Shown one piece after another: positions 26,932-34,569 of a stretch of 34,569 bases of DNA (positions within the stretch are counted from its first letter, which is position 1; every line of letters begins with the position of its first letter). Origin of the DNA: Acidovorax sp. SCN 68-22. Lineage in GTDB: Bacteria; Pseudomonadota; Gammaproteobacteria; Burkholderiales; Burkholderiaceae_C. Under the pieces are notes generated by a model that was given only the letters and a program-made list of their open reading frames with translations, was not told where the DNA came from and did not search any database. Position numbers and translations under genes: made by a program. The stretch lies in contig MEDL01000008.1 of NCBI GenBank assembly GCA_001724785.1, forward strand, positions 1 to 34,569. Direction: 5' to 3'.

Positions 26932-28452
26932 ATGGCTGACCCTCTGCTGATCGCTAAAAACGGCCCCACCGAATGCTTTTTGCTGCCGGGCCTGGCCAAC
27001 CGGCACGGGCTGATCACCGGCGCCACCGGCACCGGCAAGACCGTGACGCTGCAAAAGCTCGCCGAGCAGTTCTCGGCCATCGGCGTGCCGGTGTTCATGG
27101 CCGACGTCAAGGGCGACCTGACGGGCATCAGCCAGCAGGGCAGCGTGCCCGAGAAGCTCGCCGGCGTGCTCAAGGACCGGGGCCTGCCCTTGCCCGAGCC
27201 GGGCGCCTGCCCCACCACGCTGTGGGACGTGTTCGGCGAACAGGGCCACCCGGTGCGCGCCACCATCACCGACATGGGGCCGCTGCTGCTCGGGCGCATG
27301 CTCGATTTGAACGACACCCAGCTCGGCGTGCTGAACCTGGTGTTCAAGATCGCCGACGACAACGGCCTGCTGCTGCTGGACCTGAAGGACCTGCGCGCCA
27401 TGCTCACCTACGTGGGCGACAACGCCAAGCAGTTCACCACCGAATACGGCAACGTGAGCGCGGCCAGCATCGGCGCCATCCAGCGCGGGCTGCTGCAGAT
27501 CGAGAGCCAGGGCGGCGACCAGTTCTTCGGCGAGCCCATGCTCGACATCAACGACCTGCTCCAGACGGTGAACGGGCGCGGGGTGGTGAACATCCTCGCC
27601 GCCGACAAGCTGATGAACGCGCCGCGCCTGTACGCGACCTTCCTGCTGTGGATGCTCTCCGAGCTGTTCGAGCAGCTCCCTGAAATCGGCGACCCGGAGA
27701 AACCCAAGCTGGTGTTCTTCTTCGACGAGGCGCATTTGCTGTTCAACGACGCGCCCAAGGTGCTCATCGAGCGCATCGAACTCGTGGTGCGCCTGGTGCG
27801 CTCCAAGGGCGTGGGGGTATATTTCGTCACGCAGAACCCGCTCGACATCCCCGACAGCGTGCTCGCCCAGCTGGGCAACCGCGTGCAGCACGCGCTGCGC
27901 GCCTTCACCCCGCGCGATCAGAAGGCCGTGAAAGCCACGGCCACCACCATGCGCCAGAAGCCGGGGCTGGACATCGAGGCCGCGATCACCGAGCTCGCCG
28001 TCGGCGAGGCACTGGTCAGCCTGCTCGACGCCAAGGGGCGCCCGAGCATCACCGAGCGCGTGTACGTGCTGCTGCCGGGCAGCCAGCTCGGCCCGATTTC
28101 GCCGCAGCAGCGGCGCGCGCTGCTCGCGCAGTCGCTGGTGGCGGGCGTGTACGACACACCGGCCGACCGCGAATCGGCCTACGAAAAGCTCAAGGCGCGC
28201 ACCGCCGAGGTGGCGGCGCAGGCGCCGGCGGCCAAGGGCGGCGCGGCGCAGACGCAGGAAGGCGGCGAAGGCGGCGGCCTGCTCGGCGGGCTGAACGACG
28301 TGCTCTTTGGCAGCACCGGGCCGCGCGGCGGCCGGCGCGACGGCCTGGCGCAGACCATGGCCAAATCGGCCGTGCGCACCATGGGCACCAGCCTGGGCCG
28401 CGAAATCCTGCGCGGCGTGCTGGGCAGCGTGTTCGGCGGGCGCAAGCGCTAG
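26932..28452 (+). CDS. HerA-like P-loop ATPase (DUF853/YjgR family)
   Basis: This protein belongs to the HerA/FtsK-type ATPases as represented by E. coli YjgR; its cellular role is not settled. The 506-residue product has Walker A GATGTGKT (30-37), DVKGDLTGI after it, Walker [14 protein letters not shown] (about 260-272), [13 protein letters not shown] and [12 protein letters not shown], with a Gly/Ala-rich linker near 425-450 and a short C-terminal segment ending GGRKR. It lacks a recognisable Shine-Dalgarno. Its stop codon TAG is part of the CTAG that marks one end of the 272-bp element. Confidence 0.9.
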   Translation: MADPLLIAKNGPTECFLLPGLANRHGLITGATGTGKTVTLQKLAEQFSAIGVPVFMADVKGDLTGISQQGSVPEKLAGVLKDRGLPLPEPGACPTTLWDVFGEQGHPVRATITDMGPLLLGRMLDLNDTQLGVLNLVFKIADDNGLLLLDLKDLRAMLTYVGDNAKQFTTEYGNVSAASIGAIQRGLLQIESQGGDQFFGEPMLDINDLLQTVNGRGVVNILAADKLMNAPRLYATFLLWMLSELFEQLPEIGDPEKPKLVFFFDEAHLLFNDAPKVLIERIELVVRLVRSKGVGVYFVTQNPLDIPDSVLAQLGNRVQHALRAFTPRDQKAVKATATTMRQKPGLDIEAAITELAVGEALVSLLDAKGRPSITERVYVLLPGSQLGPISPQQRRALLAQSLVAGVYDTPADRESAYEKLKARTAEVAAQAPAAKGGAAQTQEGGEGGGLLGGLNDVLFGSTGPRGGRRDGLAQTMAKSAVRTMGTSLGREILRGVLGSVFGGRKR

Positions 28453-28720
28453 GGCCTGTTCACACTATTTTTGCCAGATGCATTGCGATCAAGAAAGGCC
28501 GGGCGCTAGGCGCCAAACGAAGCTGGGGTGCGGCCCCAGCGAGGCTTGGCAACGCCGCGCATGGCCTTTTTTGATCGCAATCCGAAGGAAAGGCCGGTCA
28601 AACCGCGCCACTCGTCGTTGCGTTCCTAGCCAAGGCCCCGGCCTTGGCGTCGTCGCGCGCCTTGATTGGCGCGGTTTGACCGGCCTTTGCACTGGCAAAA
28701 ATAGTGTGAACAGGCCCTAG
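28449..28720. mobile_element. MITE-like structured element with perfect 28-bp terminal inverted repeats
   Basis: The first 28 bp (28449-28476, including GGGCCTGTTCACACTATTTT) and last 28 bp (28693-28720) are perfect inverted repeats ending in CTAG at both sides; CTAG is a palindrome, so it may be a 4-bp target duplication. Inside are two long nested hairpins: 28482-28506 with 28557-28581 (about 25 bp, three mismatches), and a perfect 21-bp pair 28589-28609 with 28668-28688. No credible ORF is encoded. The element lies between the HerA-like stop and the next gene's ATG. An IS5-type (CTAR target) relation is inferred from the CTAG ends only. Confidence 0.9.
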
Positions 28721-28729
28721 CACTCTGCC

Positions 28730-29581
28730 ATGCAAACCACCCCCGCGACGCACACCATCACCGGCTTTGAATTCGGGCTGCTGCGGCTTTCTGGCCTGCT
28801 GGTGCCCCTGGCCATTGCGCCGTGGGTTGTCGCCCTGATCGGTGTGCCGTTCGGCTGGTGGGAGCCCGAGGGACGCTGGGTCGTCTATCTGATCTGCACT
28901 GCACTGGCCGTCCTGGGCGCCCGCCGCTGGACGCTCGCCGTGCGCGAGCGCTTCGTGCGCGAAGCCGCCTTGCCGCAACTGCTCAAGCGCAAGCTGCGCG
29001 ACGCGTATCCGCTCCTGACCGCCAAAGATGCCGATCTGGCCGAGCGCGGCCTGCGCCAGTTCTTCTTGGCCTGTCTGCGCAGCAACAGAAATTTCGTGGC
29101 TGTCCCCTCGCACGCGGTGGGCGCCCTGTGGAGCGCCTTTTCTCAGGATTCCGAGTCCTATCGGAACTGGTGCCAGAACGCCCTGGGTTACGCACCCGAC
29201 TATTCACCCGCGCATGTGCTGGGCAAGAAAGCCTCGAACAACGATGCGCTGCGCCGTGCCTGGTACTGGGCCTGCAAAGACGAGGCCATCGATCCGCGCA
29301 AACCCAGCCGCCTGCCCCTGCTGTTCGCGCTGGACGCCAAACTGGCCATTCCCGACGGTTTCTACTATGCCCCCGCCCCGCCGGTCGGCGCCCAGCCCGG
29401 CCGCGACCCCCATGCCGCTGTCACGCTGCACTTTGGCACCAGTTTTTCGGACAGCAGTCACTCCGGCCGGTTTCAGGATTTTGGAGGCTCCGAGCGTTCG
29501 GGCGGCAAGACCAGGGACAGGCGTGCGGATGATGGCGGTGAAGGTGATTCCAGCAATGCTGAAGATGACAACGAAGATTGA
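28730..29581 (+). CDS. Hypothetical membrane-anchored protein
   Basis: This 283-residue protein has two hydrophobic N-terminal segments (about 18-40 and 47-62), then a soluble domain with LRQFFLACLRSN and VPSHAVGALWSAFSQDSESYRNW-like stretches and DPRKPSRLPLLFALDAKLAIPDGF. The last pattern recalls bacterial glycine-rich-domain-containing proteins that I remember only by their motifs; the usual His in their WHxF motif is absent here. The last 35 residues are Gly/Ser/Asp/Glu-rich. It begins 10 bp after the MITE-like element and has no visible Shine-Dalgarno, and a dispersed repeat follows its stop. Confidence 0.75.
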   Translation: MQTTPATHTITGFEFGLLRLSGLLVPLAIAPWVVALIGVPFGWWEPEGRWVVYLICTALAVLGARRWTLAVRERFVREAALPQLLKRKLRDAYPLLTAKDADLAERGLRQFFLACLRSNRNFVAVPSHAVGALWSAFSQDSESYRNWCQNALGYAPDYSPAHVLGKKASNNDALRRAWYWACKDEAIDPRKPSRLPLLFALDAKLAIPDGFYYAPAPPVGAQPGRDPHAAVTLHFGTSFSDSSHSGRFQDFGGSERSGGKTRDRRADDGGEGDSSNAEDDNED

Positions 29582-29590
29582 GCCATCAAC

Positions 29591-29637
29591 ATTTATAGCT
29601 ACAAAGGACCAATTCACAAGCGCTGCGCCGGATTTTC
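29591..29637 (-). repeat. Dispersed ~50-bp repeat, copy R7
   Basis: Read on the minus strand, AAATCCGGCGCAGCGCTTG and GTAGCTATAAAT match the two ends. It lies 10 bp after the unknown membrane protein's stop codon, before the dehydratase gene. The left end is diverged. Confidence 0.65.
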
Positions 29638-29727
29638 TTTGCCAAAATGGCGGCTCCACCTAGGATGATTCCCAGTGTGACGCCTGCGCTGACGGCAAGA
29701 AGCCAAGCACGTTCCAAGGACACCAAC

Positions 29728-30708
29728 ATGAACGCCTGGCCCCACCTGATTGCACCCACCAACCACGATGTTGTGGAGGCCGCCCAACGGCTCAAAGGCA
29801 TCGCGCACCGCACGCCGGTGCTGCGCTCGAACACGGCCGACGAAATCCTGGGCGCGCAGGTGTTCTTCAAGTGCGAGAACCTGCAGCGCAGCGGCTCGTT
29901 CAAGTTCCGCGGCGCCTACAACGCGCTGGCGCAGCTCTCGCCCGAGCAGCAGGAGCGCGGCGTGCTCACCTTCTCGGCCGGTAACCACGCCCAGGCCATT
30001 GCACTGGCCGCGCGCCTGCTCGACATCCCCGCGCTGGTGGTCATGCCGCACGACGCGCCAACGACCAAGATGGCCGCCGCGCGCGCCTACGGCGCCCAGG
30101 TCGTCACCTACGACCCGCTCAATGAGGACCGCGAAGCCATCAGCCGCAAGCTCTCGCAGGAGCGCGGCATGCTGCTGGTGCCGCCCTCGGACAACGCCGC
30201 CGTGATCGCCGGCCAGGGCACGGCCGCGCTGGAGCTGATCGAGGAAGTGCCCCGACTGGACGTGCTCTTCGCCGGCGTGGGCGGCGGCGGCCTGCTGGCC
30301 GGCAGCCTGCTCGCCACCAAGGCGGCGCTGCCGCTGTGCCGTGTCTATGGCGTCGAACCCGAGGTCGCCAACGACGGCCAGCAGTCGCTGGCGTGCGGCG
30401 AGATCGTTCAAATCCCGTGGCCGCGCAGCACCATTGCCGACGGCGCGCGCGCCACGGCGCTGGCGCCCCTGGCCTTCGACATCCTGCAGCAGGGCGCCGA
30501 GGGCATCGTCACCGCCAGCGACGCGCAGCTGATGGAGGCGATGCGCTTTTTCGCCGAGCGCATGAAAATCGTCGTCGAGCCCACCGGCGCGCTGGCACTG
30601 GCTGGAGCACTGCACGGTGGCTGCGACGTGCACGGCGCGCGCGTGGGCATCGTCATCAGCGGCGGCAATGTCGACCTGCCGCGCTACGCCCGCTTCCTGT
30701 CAGATTGA
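29728..30708 (+). CDS. Threonine dehydratase / serine racemase-like PLP enzyme
   Basis: This fold type II PLP enzyme could deaminate threonine or serine, or racemise serine. ATG 29728 (326 residues; AAGGA upstream) is preferred to the longer track start 29647. The PLP Lys59 lies in SGSFKFRGA, the phosphate loop GVGGGGLLAG is at about 183, and VISGGNVD is near the end. It lacks the C-terminal regulatory ACT domain of biosynthetic IlvA, so a catabolic, serine-racemase or threo-3-hydroxyaspartate-dehydratase role is more likely. Its stop abuts the upp region. Confidence 0.9.
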   Translation: MNAWPHLIAPTNHDVVEAAQRLKGIAHRTPVLRSNTADEILGAQVFFKCENLQRSGSFKFRGAYNALAQLSPEQQERGVLTFSAGNHAQAIALAARLLDIPALVVMPHDAPTTKMAAARAYGAQVVTYDPLNEDREAISRKLSQERGMLLVPPSDNAAVIAGQGTAALELIEEVPRLDVLFAGVGGGGLLAGSLLATKAALPLCRVYGVEPEVANDGQQSLACGEIVQIPWPRSTIADGARATALAPLAFDILQQGAEGIVTASDAQLMEAMRFFAERMKIVVEPTGALALAGALHGGCDVHGARVGIVISGGNVDLPRYARFLSD

Positions 30709-30753
30709 ATGAAGAACACCCCCCTAGGCCGCGTCATTAACCTCCCCTTCCCC

Positions 30754-31383
30754 ATGAGCAACGTTCACGTCATCGACCACCCCCTGGTGCAGCACAAGCT
30801 GACCCTGATGCGCCGCAAGGACGCCAGCACCAACAGTTTTCGCCGCATGCTGGGCGAGCTCAGCACGCTGATGGCCTACGAAGTCACGCGCGACATGCCG
30901 CTTTCGGACATCGAGATCGAGACGCCGCTGGAGACCATGACCGGCAAGGTCATCGACGGCAAGAAGCTGGTGCTGGTCTCCATCCTGCGCGCCGGCAACG
31001 GCTTCCTGGACGGCATGCTCAATGTCGTGCCCGGCGCCCGGGTGGGCCACATCGGCCTGTACCGCGACCCGGCCACGCTGCAGCCGGTGGAGTACTACTT
31101 CAAGATGCCGTCCGAAATGGACGAGCGCGACATCATCGTCGTCGACCCCATGCTGGCCACGGGCAACTCGGCCGTCGCGGCCGTGGCGCGCCTCAAGCAG
31201 ACGCACCCCAAGTCCATCAAGTTCGTCTGCCTGCTGGCCGCGCCCGAAGGCATCGCGACCATGCAGAAAGCCCACCCCGACGTGCCCATCTACACCGCCG
31301 CCATCGACCGCGAGCTGAACGATCACGGCTACATCCTGCCGGGCCTGGGCGACGCGGGGGACCGGATTTTTGGGACGAAGTAG
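30754..31383 (+). CDS. upp: Uracil phosphoribosyltransferase
   Basis: Upp salvages uracil with PRPP to form UMP. The product from ATG 30754 (209 residues, [16 protein letters not shown]) equals E. coli Upp in length; the track start at 30709 adds 15 residues but abuts the previous stop (TGAATG) and is possible. The PRPP-binding loop [14 protein letters not shown] and the C-terminal [10 protein letters not shown] are conserved. Neither start has a good Shine-Dalgarno. It converges with the crotonase gene, 11 bp apart. Confidence 0.95.
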   Translation: MSNVHVIDHPLVQHKLTLMRRKDASTNSFRRMLGELSTLMAYEVTRDMPLSDIEIETPLETMTGKVIDGKKLVLVSILRAGNGFLDGMLNVVPGARVGHIGLYRDPATLQPVEYYFKMPSEMDERDIIVVDPMLATGNSAVAAVARLKQTHPKSIKFVCLLAAPEGIATMQKAHPDVPIYTAAIDRELNDHGYILPGLGDAGDRIFGTK

Positions 31384-31394
31384 GGCGCGGGTGC

Positions 31395-32207
31395 TCAGTC
31401 CTTGAACACCGGCACCTGCTTGGCCATGCTGGCCGTCATCGCCGCCGTGAGGTCCTGGCTCATCAGCATGGCCGCATTCCAGGTGGCGATGTAGTTCAGG
31501 CTGTCGGCCACCGAGTGGTCGCGGGCGTAGGTGATCATTTCCTTGGTGCCGCGGATCGACAGGGGCGACTTGGCGGCGATGGTGGCGGCCATATCGTGCA
31601 CACCGGCATAGAGCGCCTCACGGCTCTCGAACACGCGGTTCACCAGGCCGATGTTCTTGGCCTCTTGCGCGTCGAACTTGCGGCCGGTGTACGCCAGCTC
31701 GCGCACGATACCCTCACCCACCAGCTTGGGCAGGCGCTGCAGCGTGCCGACGTCGGCGGTCATGCCGATGTCGATTTCCTTGATGGTGAAGTAGGCGTCG
31801 CTGCTGGCGTAGCGCATGTCGGCGCAGGTGACGAGGTCGATGCCGCCGCCGATGCAGCCGCCGTGGATGGCCGCGAGCACGGGCTTGCGGCAGCGCTCCA
31901 GGCTGGTGAGCGTGTCCTGCAGGTCGAGGATGACGCGGCGCAGCGCTTCCCGCGTGCGGCCGTCGCAGTCGTTCTGGATCTGCGGGGCGAGGCCCATCAT
32001 CATCTGCAGGTCGATGCCGGCGGTGAAGAGCTTGCCTTCGCCTTGCAGCACGGCCACGCGGGCCTCGGGGGTGGCGTCCACCCACTCGAAGGCCCGGCGG
32101 ATCTCCTGCCACATGGTGGCATTCATGGCGTTGGCCTTGTCCGGGCGGTTCAGGCGCACGGTGGCGATGTGGTCTTGCAGCGAGACGGCGAGGGTTTCAA
32201 ATTGCAT
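31395..32207 (-). CDS. Enoyl-CoA hydratase/isomerase, dienoyl-CoA isomerase-like
   Basis: This crotonase is probably a delta(3,5)-delta(2,4)-dienoyl-CoA isomerase, needed for beta-oxidation of odd-position double bonds. ATG 32207 (270 residues) has GGAG upstream and is preferred to 32225. Counting from it, Asp124 (GGGIDL), Glu144 (KEID) and Asp152 (TADVG) have the same 20- and 8-residue spacings as Asp176, Glu196 and Asp204 known in the rat enzyme, and the ADVGTLQRLPK sequence is shared. Other crotonase activities are less likely. Confidence 0.88.
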   Translation of the reverse strand: MQFETLAVSLQDHIATVRLNRPDKANAMNATMWQEIRRAFEWVDATPEARVAVLQGEGKLFTAGIDLQMMMGLAPQIQNDCDGRTREALRRVILDLQDTLTSLERCRKPVLAAIHGGCIGGGIDLVTCADMRYASSDAYFTIKEIDIGMTADVGTLQRLPKLVGEGIVRELAYTGRKFDAQEAKNIGLVNRVFESREALYAGVHDMAATIAAKSPLSIRGTKEMITYARDHSVADSLNYIATWNAAMLMSQDLTAAMTASMAKQVPVFKD

Positions 32208-32227
32208 GGAAGGCTCCGGTTTCAAGT

Positions 32228-32281
32228 GTTTTAGGCCTCTAGCGCTTATCTGGTAAGCGTTAGTAGCTATTAATTAAATAG
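32228..32281 (+). repeat. Dispersed ~50-bp repeat, copy R8 (best preserved)
   Basis: AGGCCTCTAGCGCTTATCTGG and TAGTAGCTATTAATTAAATAG give the clearest ends, and AGCGCTTA-TCTGG-TAAGCGTT forms a central hairpin. It lies between the divergently placed ends of the crotonase and kinase genes, 20 bp upstream of the crotonase start. Confidence 0.85.
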
Positions 32282-32289
32282 TTATCCGA

Positions 32290-33849
32290 TCAGATTTTCG
32301 TGCCCGTCGCGGCGGCTCGCCACTGGCGCGCAAGGTCGGCAGGGTTCCATGGGGCATCGGTGTTCACGGTCAGTGCCAGCGCCTGCTCCTGCGCTGTCAG
32401 CGGTTCGGCGGTGCGCTGCTGCGCTGCCAGTACGGCCAGGCCGGCCTCGGACGGGTCGCCTCCAGCCGCAAGGCGACTTTGCACACGCGCTTGCAGTTGT
32501 GGCTCGCCGGCGTGGCAGTGCAACACGGTGAAGGGCACGCCCAGGGCCTGCGCCACGGCATGCATGTGGGCGCGATCGCTCTGGCGCAGGAAGGCGGCAT
32601 CGACGATCACCGGGTAGCCGGCCTGCAGCACCGCGCGTGCCCGCTCGGCCAGGTGCTCAAAGGTGCGCTGCGAGGCCTCGGGCGTGTAGATATCGGCGCC
32701 TCGGGCAGCCGAGTCGGCCAGTGGCGCCAGGCCATGCAGGCGCTTGCGCTCCACGTCCGAGCGCAGGCGCACGGCGCCGGCCTGGGCCAACAGGGCAGCG
32801 GCGACGGTGGATTTGCCCGAACCCGACAGACCATGGGTAATGAGCAAGCGCGGCTGCAGGGGCTGGGCCAGCGCCTCGACGCAGGCCAGGTAATCGGGCC
32901 CGCACGCCAGCGCCCCACCCTGCTCGGCGCGCAGCCGCGCCGCCAGCGCGCGCACCAGGGCGCGGTAGATTTCGTAGGGGCGCAGCACGGCCAGTGCTGC
33001 GTAGTCGCCGGTTTCGCTCAGGTAGGCATCCAGAAAGCGCCAGGCCAGATCGGAACGGCCGTGGGCATGCAGGTCCATGGTGAGAAACGCGGCGTCTGCC
33101 AGGGTGTCGATCCAGCGGAGGGCCGGACTGAACTCGATGCAGTCAAAGGCGGTGAGCACGCCCTCCAGCCGCACCAGGTTGCCCAGGTGCAGGTCGCCAT
33201 GGCCCTCGCGCACATGGCCGCCCGCCTGGCGCTGTGCCCACCATCCTTCCAGCCCGGCAAACGCCGGGCGCAGCGCCTGCAGCCGGGGCGCATCGGCACC
33301 GTCCAGCAGCGTTGCCAGGGTTTCGAATACATCGCCAATGGTCTGCTGCACCTGGGCGGCGCTGCCCCACGCACCACCGGCAGCCGCCACCGGGCAAGCC
33401 GCATGAAAGTGCGCAAGCTGCCTGGCAAAACGCTCCAGCTCGGCCGCGTGCAACGCGCCACTGCGCACCAGGGCATCGGCCTCGCTGCCGCTGGGGAAAC
33501 GGTGCATGTGCACCACCCAGTCGATGGCACCGTCTGCCGCTTCGTTCGGCGCGCCCAGGCGCGGCGCCTGCACGCTGCCCAGCACCGGCAGCACCTCCAG
33601 GTACAGCGATGGCGCCAGCCGCCGGTTCAGGCGCAGCTCTTCTTCACAAAAATGGCGGCGCGCGGCCACGCTGCTGAAATCGGCAAAGGGCAGCCGCACC
33701 GGCCTCTTGAGCTTGTAGGCATGCGCGGGCGTGAGCAGGATGTGCGAAATATGGGTCTGCACATGCGCCACGGGCAGGCCATCGCGCTGCTGGAGCATCG
33801 GCACCAGGCCGCTCAGCAAAGCGTCGTCCGCATGGTTCACAAGGCTCAA
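32290..33849 (-). CDS. Aminoglycoside phosphotransferase-like and P-loop kinase fusion
   Basis: This 519-residue protein joins two domains. The first has the APH/choline-kinase motif HGDLHLGN (217-224) and AFDCIEF (Asp236), with a Gly/Lys-containing N-lobe; the second begins with GLSGSGKS (340-347), a P-loop of the gluconate/adenylylsulfate-kinase type (LRSDVERKRLHGL after it). Such bifunctional proteins are widespread and of unknown substrate; antibiotic resistance is not implied. The start is TTG 33849, whose codon overlaps repeat R9; GTG 33840 is an alternative. Confidence 0.88.
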   Translation of the reverse strand: MSLVNHADDALLSGLVPMLQQRDGLPVAHVQTHISHILLTPAHAYKLKRPVRLPFADFSSVAARRHFCEEELRLNRRLAPSLYLEVLPVLGSVQAPRLGAPNEAADGAIDWVVHMHRFPSGSEADALVRSGALHAAELERFARQLAHFHAACPVAAAGGAWGSAAQVQQTIGDVFETLATLLDGADAPRLQALRPAFAGLEGWWAQRQAGGHVREGHGDLHLGNLVRLEGVLTAFDCIEFSPALRWIDTLADAAFLTMDLHAHGRSDLAWRFLDAYLSETGDYAALAVLRPYEIYRALVRALAARLRAEQGGALACGPDYLACVEALAQPLQPRLLITHGLSGSGKSTVAAALLAQAGAVRLRSDVERKRLHGLAPLADSAARGADIYTPEASQRTFEHLAERARAVLQAGYPVIVDAAFLRQSDRAHMHAVAQALGVPFTVLHCHAGEPQLQARVQSRLAAGGDPSEAGLAVLAAQQRTAEPLTAQEQALALTVNTDAPWNPADLARQWRAAATGTKI

Positions 33850-33901
33850 ATCGGCTCCAAACGCTTTCCAGGCCAGCGCGGAAAGCTATCAAGACAATGA
33901 A
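33847..33901 (+). repeat. Dispersed ~50-bp repeat, copy R9 (diverged)
   Basis: CAAATCGGCTCCAAACGCTTT at the left and GAAAGCTATCAAGACAATGA at the right match the ends of the family, with a degraded centre. It overlaps the likely start codon of the kinase fusion. The 171-bp gap to the NTF2-like gene holds no other recognised feature. Confidence 0.6.
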
Positions 33902-34020
33902 TTTACCGAGCACAAAGCCTGCAACGGTGCCTCCCCTATTGCAAGCGGCCGTGGCGCAAGCATGCGCCAGCCGGCTGCAGGTTTCCAGGCGGCTTGTGGC
34001 GCCGCCCGGTCCCAAACTCC

Positions 34021-34569
34021 TCAGGCCTTGGCGCCCTTCATGGCGGCCAGGTAGGGCGCGAGGCGTTTGGCCATCTCGTCGCCCAGTGCCTGCAGGCCGC
34101 TCATGGGGCGCACCATGACTTCAAAGTCCACGATCTTGCCTTCCTCGTCGAAGCGGATCTGGTCGATGCCCTTGAGCTCCTTGCCGTTCACCTTGGCAGA
34201 GAACTCCAGGATGGCGCTCATGCCGTCTTCGCTGGTGTAGGTGCGGTGGTAGGTGAAGTCCTCAAACACCTTGACCACCGTGCCCAGGATGAGCTGCACT
34301 GCCTGCGCGCTGGGGTACGGGGTGTGCGCCATGGGCGAGCGGAACACGGCCTTCCTGTGCAGGATGCTGGGCAGCTCGCTCAGGTCGCCCGCGGCCACCA
34401 TGGCGTGCCAGGCTTTCAGGCTGGCCTGCACGGCGGCCGGGGCCTGGTGGCTTGCGCCGGGTGTGGCCTGCGCGGCGGCGGGTGCCGGGCTCAGGTCCAT
34501 GCGCAGCGCCAGCTCGGTGCCCTGCTTGATGGCGCGCTTGGCGTCCAGCTCGGCCGCCTTGTCGGCGCC
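34021..34569 (-). CDS. NTF2-like (SnoaL-type) protein, 5' partial at the window edge
   Basis: A SnoaL/NTF2-like domain is visible from about residue 25 of the track ORF (LKAWHAMVAAGDLSELPSIL, then FRSPMAHTPYPSAQAV, YTSEDGMSAILEFSA and IDQIRFDEEGKIVDFEVMVRP). Such domains form small cone-shaped barrels used by isomerases or as unknown binding modules. The ATG at 34500 has no good ribosome-binding site and the frame stays open to 34569 (GADKAAELDAKRAIKQGTEL), so the gene probably starts outside the window and this may be the C-terminal part of a longer protein. Function unknown. Confidence 0.75.
   Translation of the reverse strand, partial: GADKAAELDAKRAIKQGTELALRMDLSPAPAAAQATPGASHQAPAAVQASLKAWHAMVAAGDLSELPSILHRKAVFRSPMAHTPYPSAQAVQLILGTVVKVFEDFTYHRTYTSEDGMSAILEFSAKVNGKELKGIDQIRFDEEGKIVDFEVMVRPMSGLQALGDEMAKRLAPYLAAMKGAKA

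Noticed and set aside
28489-28698. ORFs within the 272-bp element
   Set aside because: They run through the inverted repeats, have no start signal and no transposase-like motif. The element is better explained as non-coding.
32290-33849. Antibiotic resistance gene (APH)
   Set aside because: The HGDLHLGN motif is shared by many small-molecule kinases; the fusion with a P-loop kinase and housekeeping neighbours do not point to resistance.

Overview
The window is GC-rich chromosomal DNA. Gene content and order point to a betaproteobacterium of the family Comamonadaceae (Acidovorax, Alicycliphilus or Diaphorobacter-like). This is inferred from recalled synteny (exbB-exbD-lpxK-kdsB-adk; pepA-holC divergent from lptF-lptG; yebC-purD-hemF-rsfS-rlmH-maf-rng), not from a database search. 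Almost all of it is densely packed housekeeping sequence with many 1-4 bp stop/start overlaps. I see no tRNA, rRNA, CRISPR array, prophage, toxin-antitoxin or defence island.

Layout. 1-2862: the end of a Lys/Ala/Pro-rich protein, an exported DUF192 protein, iron superoxide dismutase (sodB) and exonuclease VII large subunit (xseA). 2863-3214: an intergenic region with DnaA-box-like sites. 3215-7148: exbB, exbD, lpxK, a Trm112-like gene, kdsB and adk, linking a proton-driven inner-membrane motor with lipid A/KDO synthesis and adenylate metabolism. 7153-8851: an L-asparaginase gene divergent from lexA across two tandem LexA boxes. 8964-10602: a small unknown protein and a D-2-hydroxyacid dehydrogenase. 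10686-11816: a solitary branched-chain amino-acid-type binding protein. 11950-16637: pepA-holC-unknown on one strand and lptF-lptG on the other, with start codons only 23 bp apart. 16634-19363: a short CbiX-type chelatase, cysB and a methionine-type aminotransferase, a sulfur-flavoured group. 19368-26868: a long minus-strand run, yebC, purD, hemF, rsfS, rlmH, maf, rng and an EamA transporter. 26932-29581: a HerA-like ATPase and an unknown membrane-anchored protein, separated by a 272-bp structured element with perfect 28-bp terminal inverted repeats. 29728-34569: a threonine dehydratase/serine racemase-like enzyme, upp, a dienoyl-CoA isomerase-like crotonase, an aminoglycoside-phosphotransferase-like/P-loop kinase fusion, and an NTF2-like protein cut by the window edge.

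The least explained content is non-genic. First, a dispersed repeat of about 50 bp (left end GGCCTCnAGCGCTT, variable hairpin middle, right end AGCTATnAA) occurs about nine times, twice inside genes: in lpxK it encodes an apparent in-frame peptide insert, and in xseA part of a helical region. Second, the MITE-like element at 28449-28720 sits between two genes that would otherwise lie 9 bp apart. Third, nadD, which I expect between hemF and rsfS in this order, is absent and a repeat copy lies in the gap. Fourth, RsfS carries a tail of about 117 residues resembling histone H1. I did not find a clear new multi-gene system.
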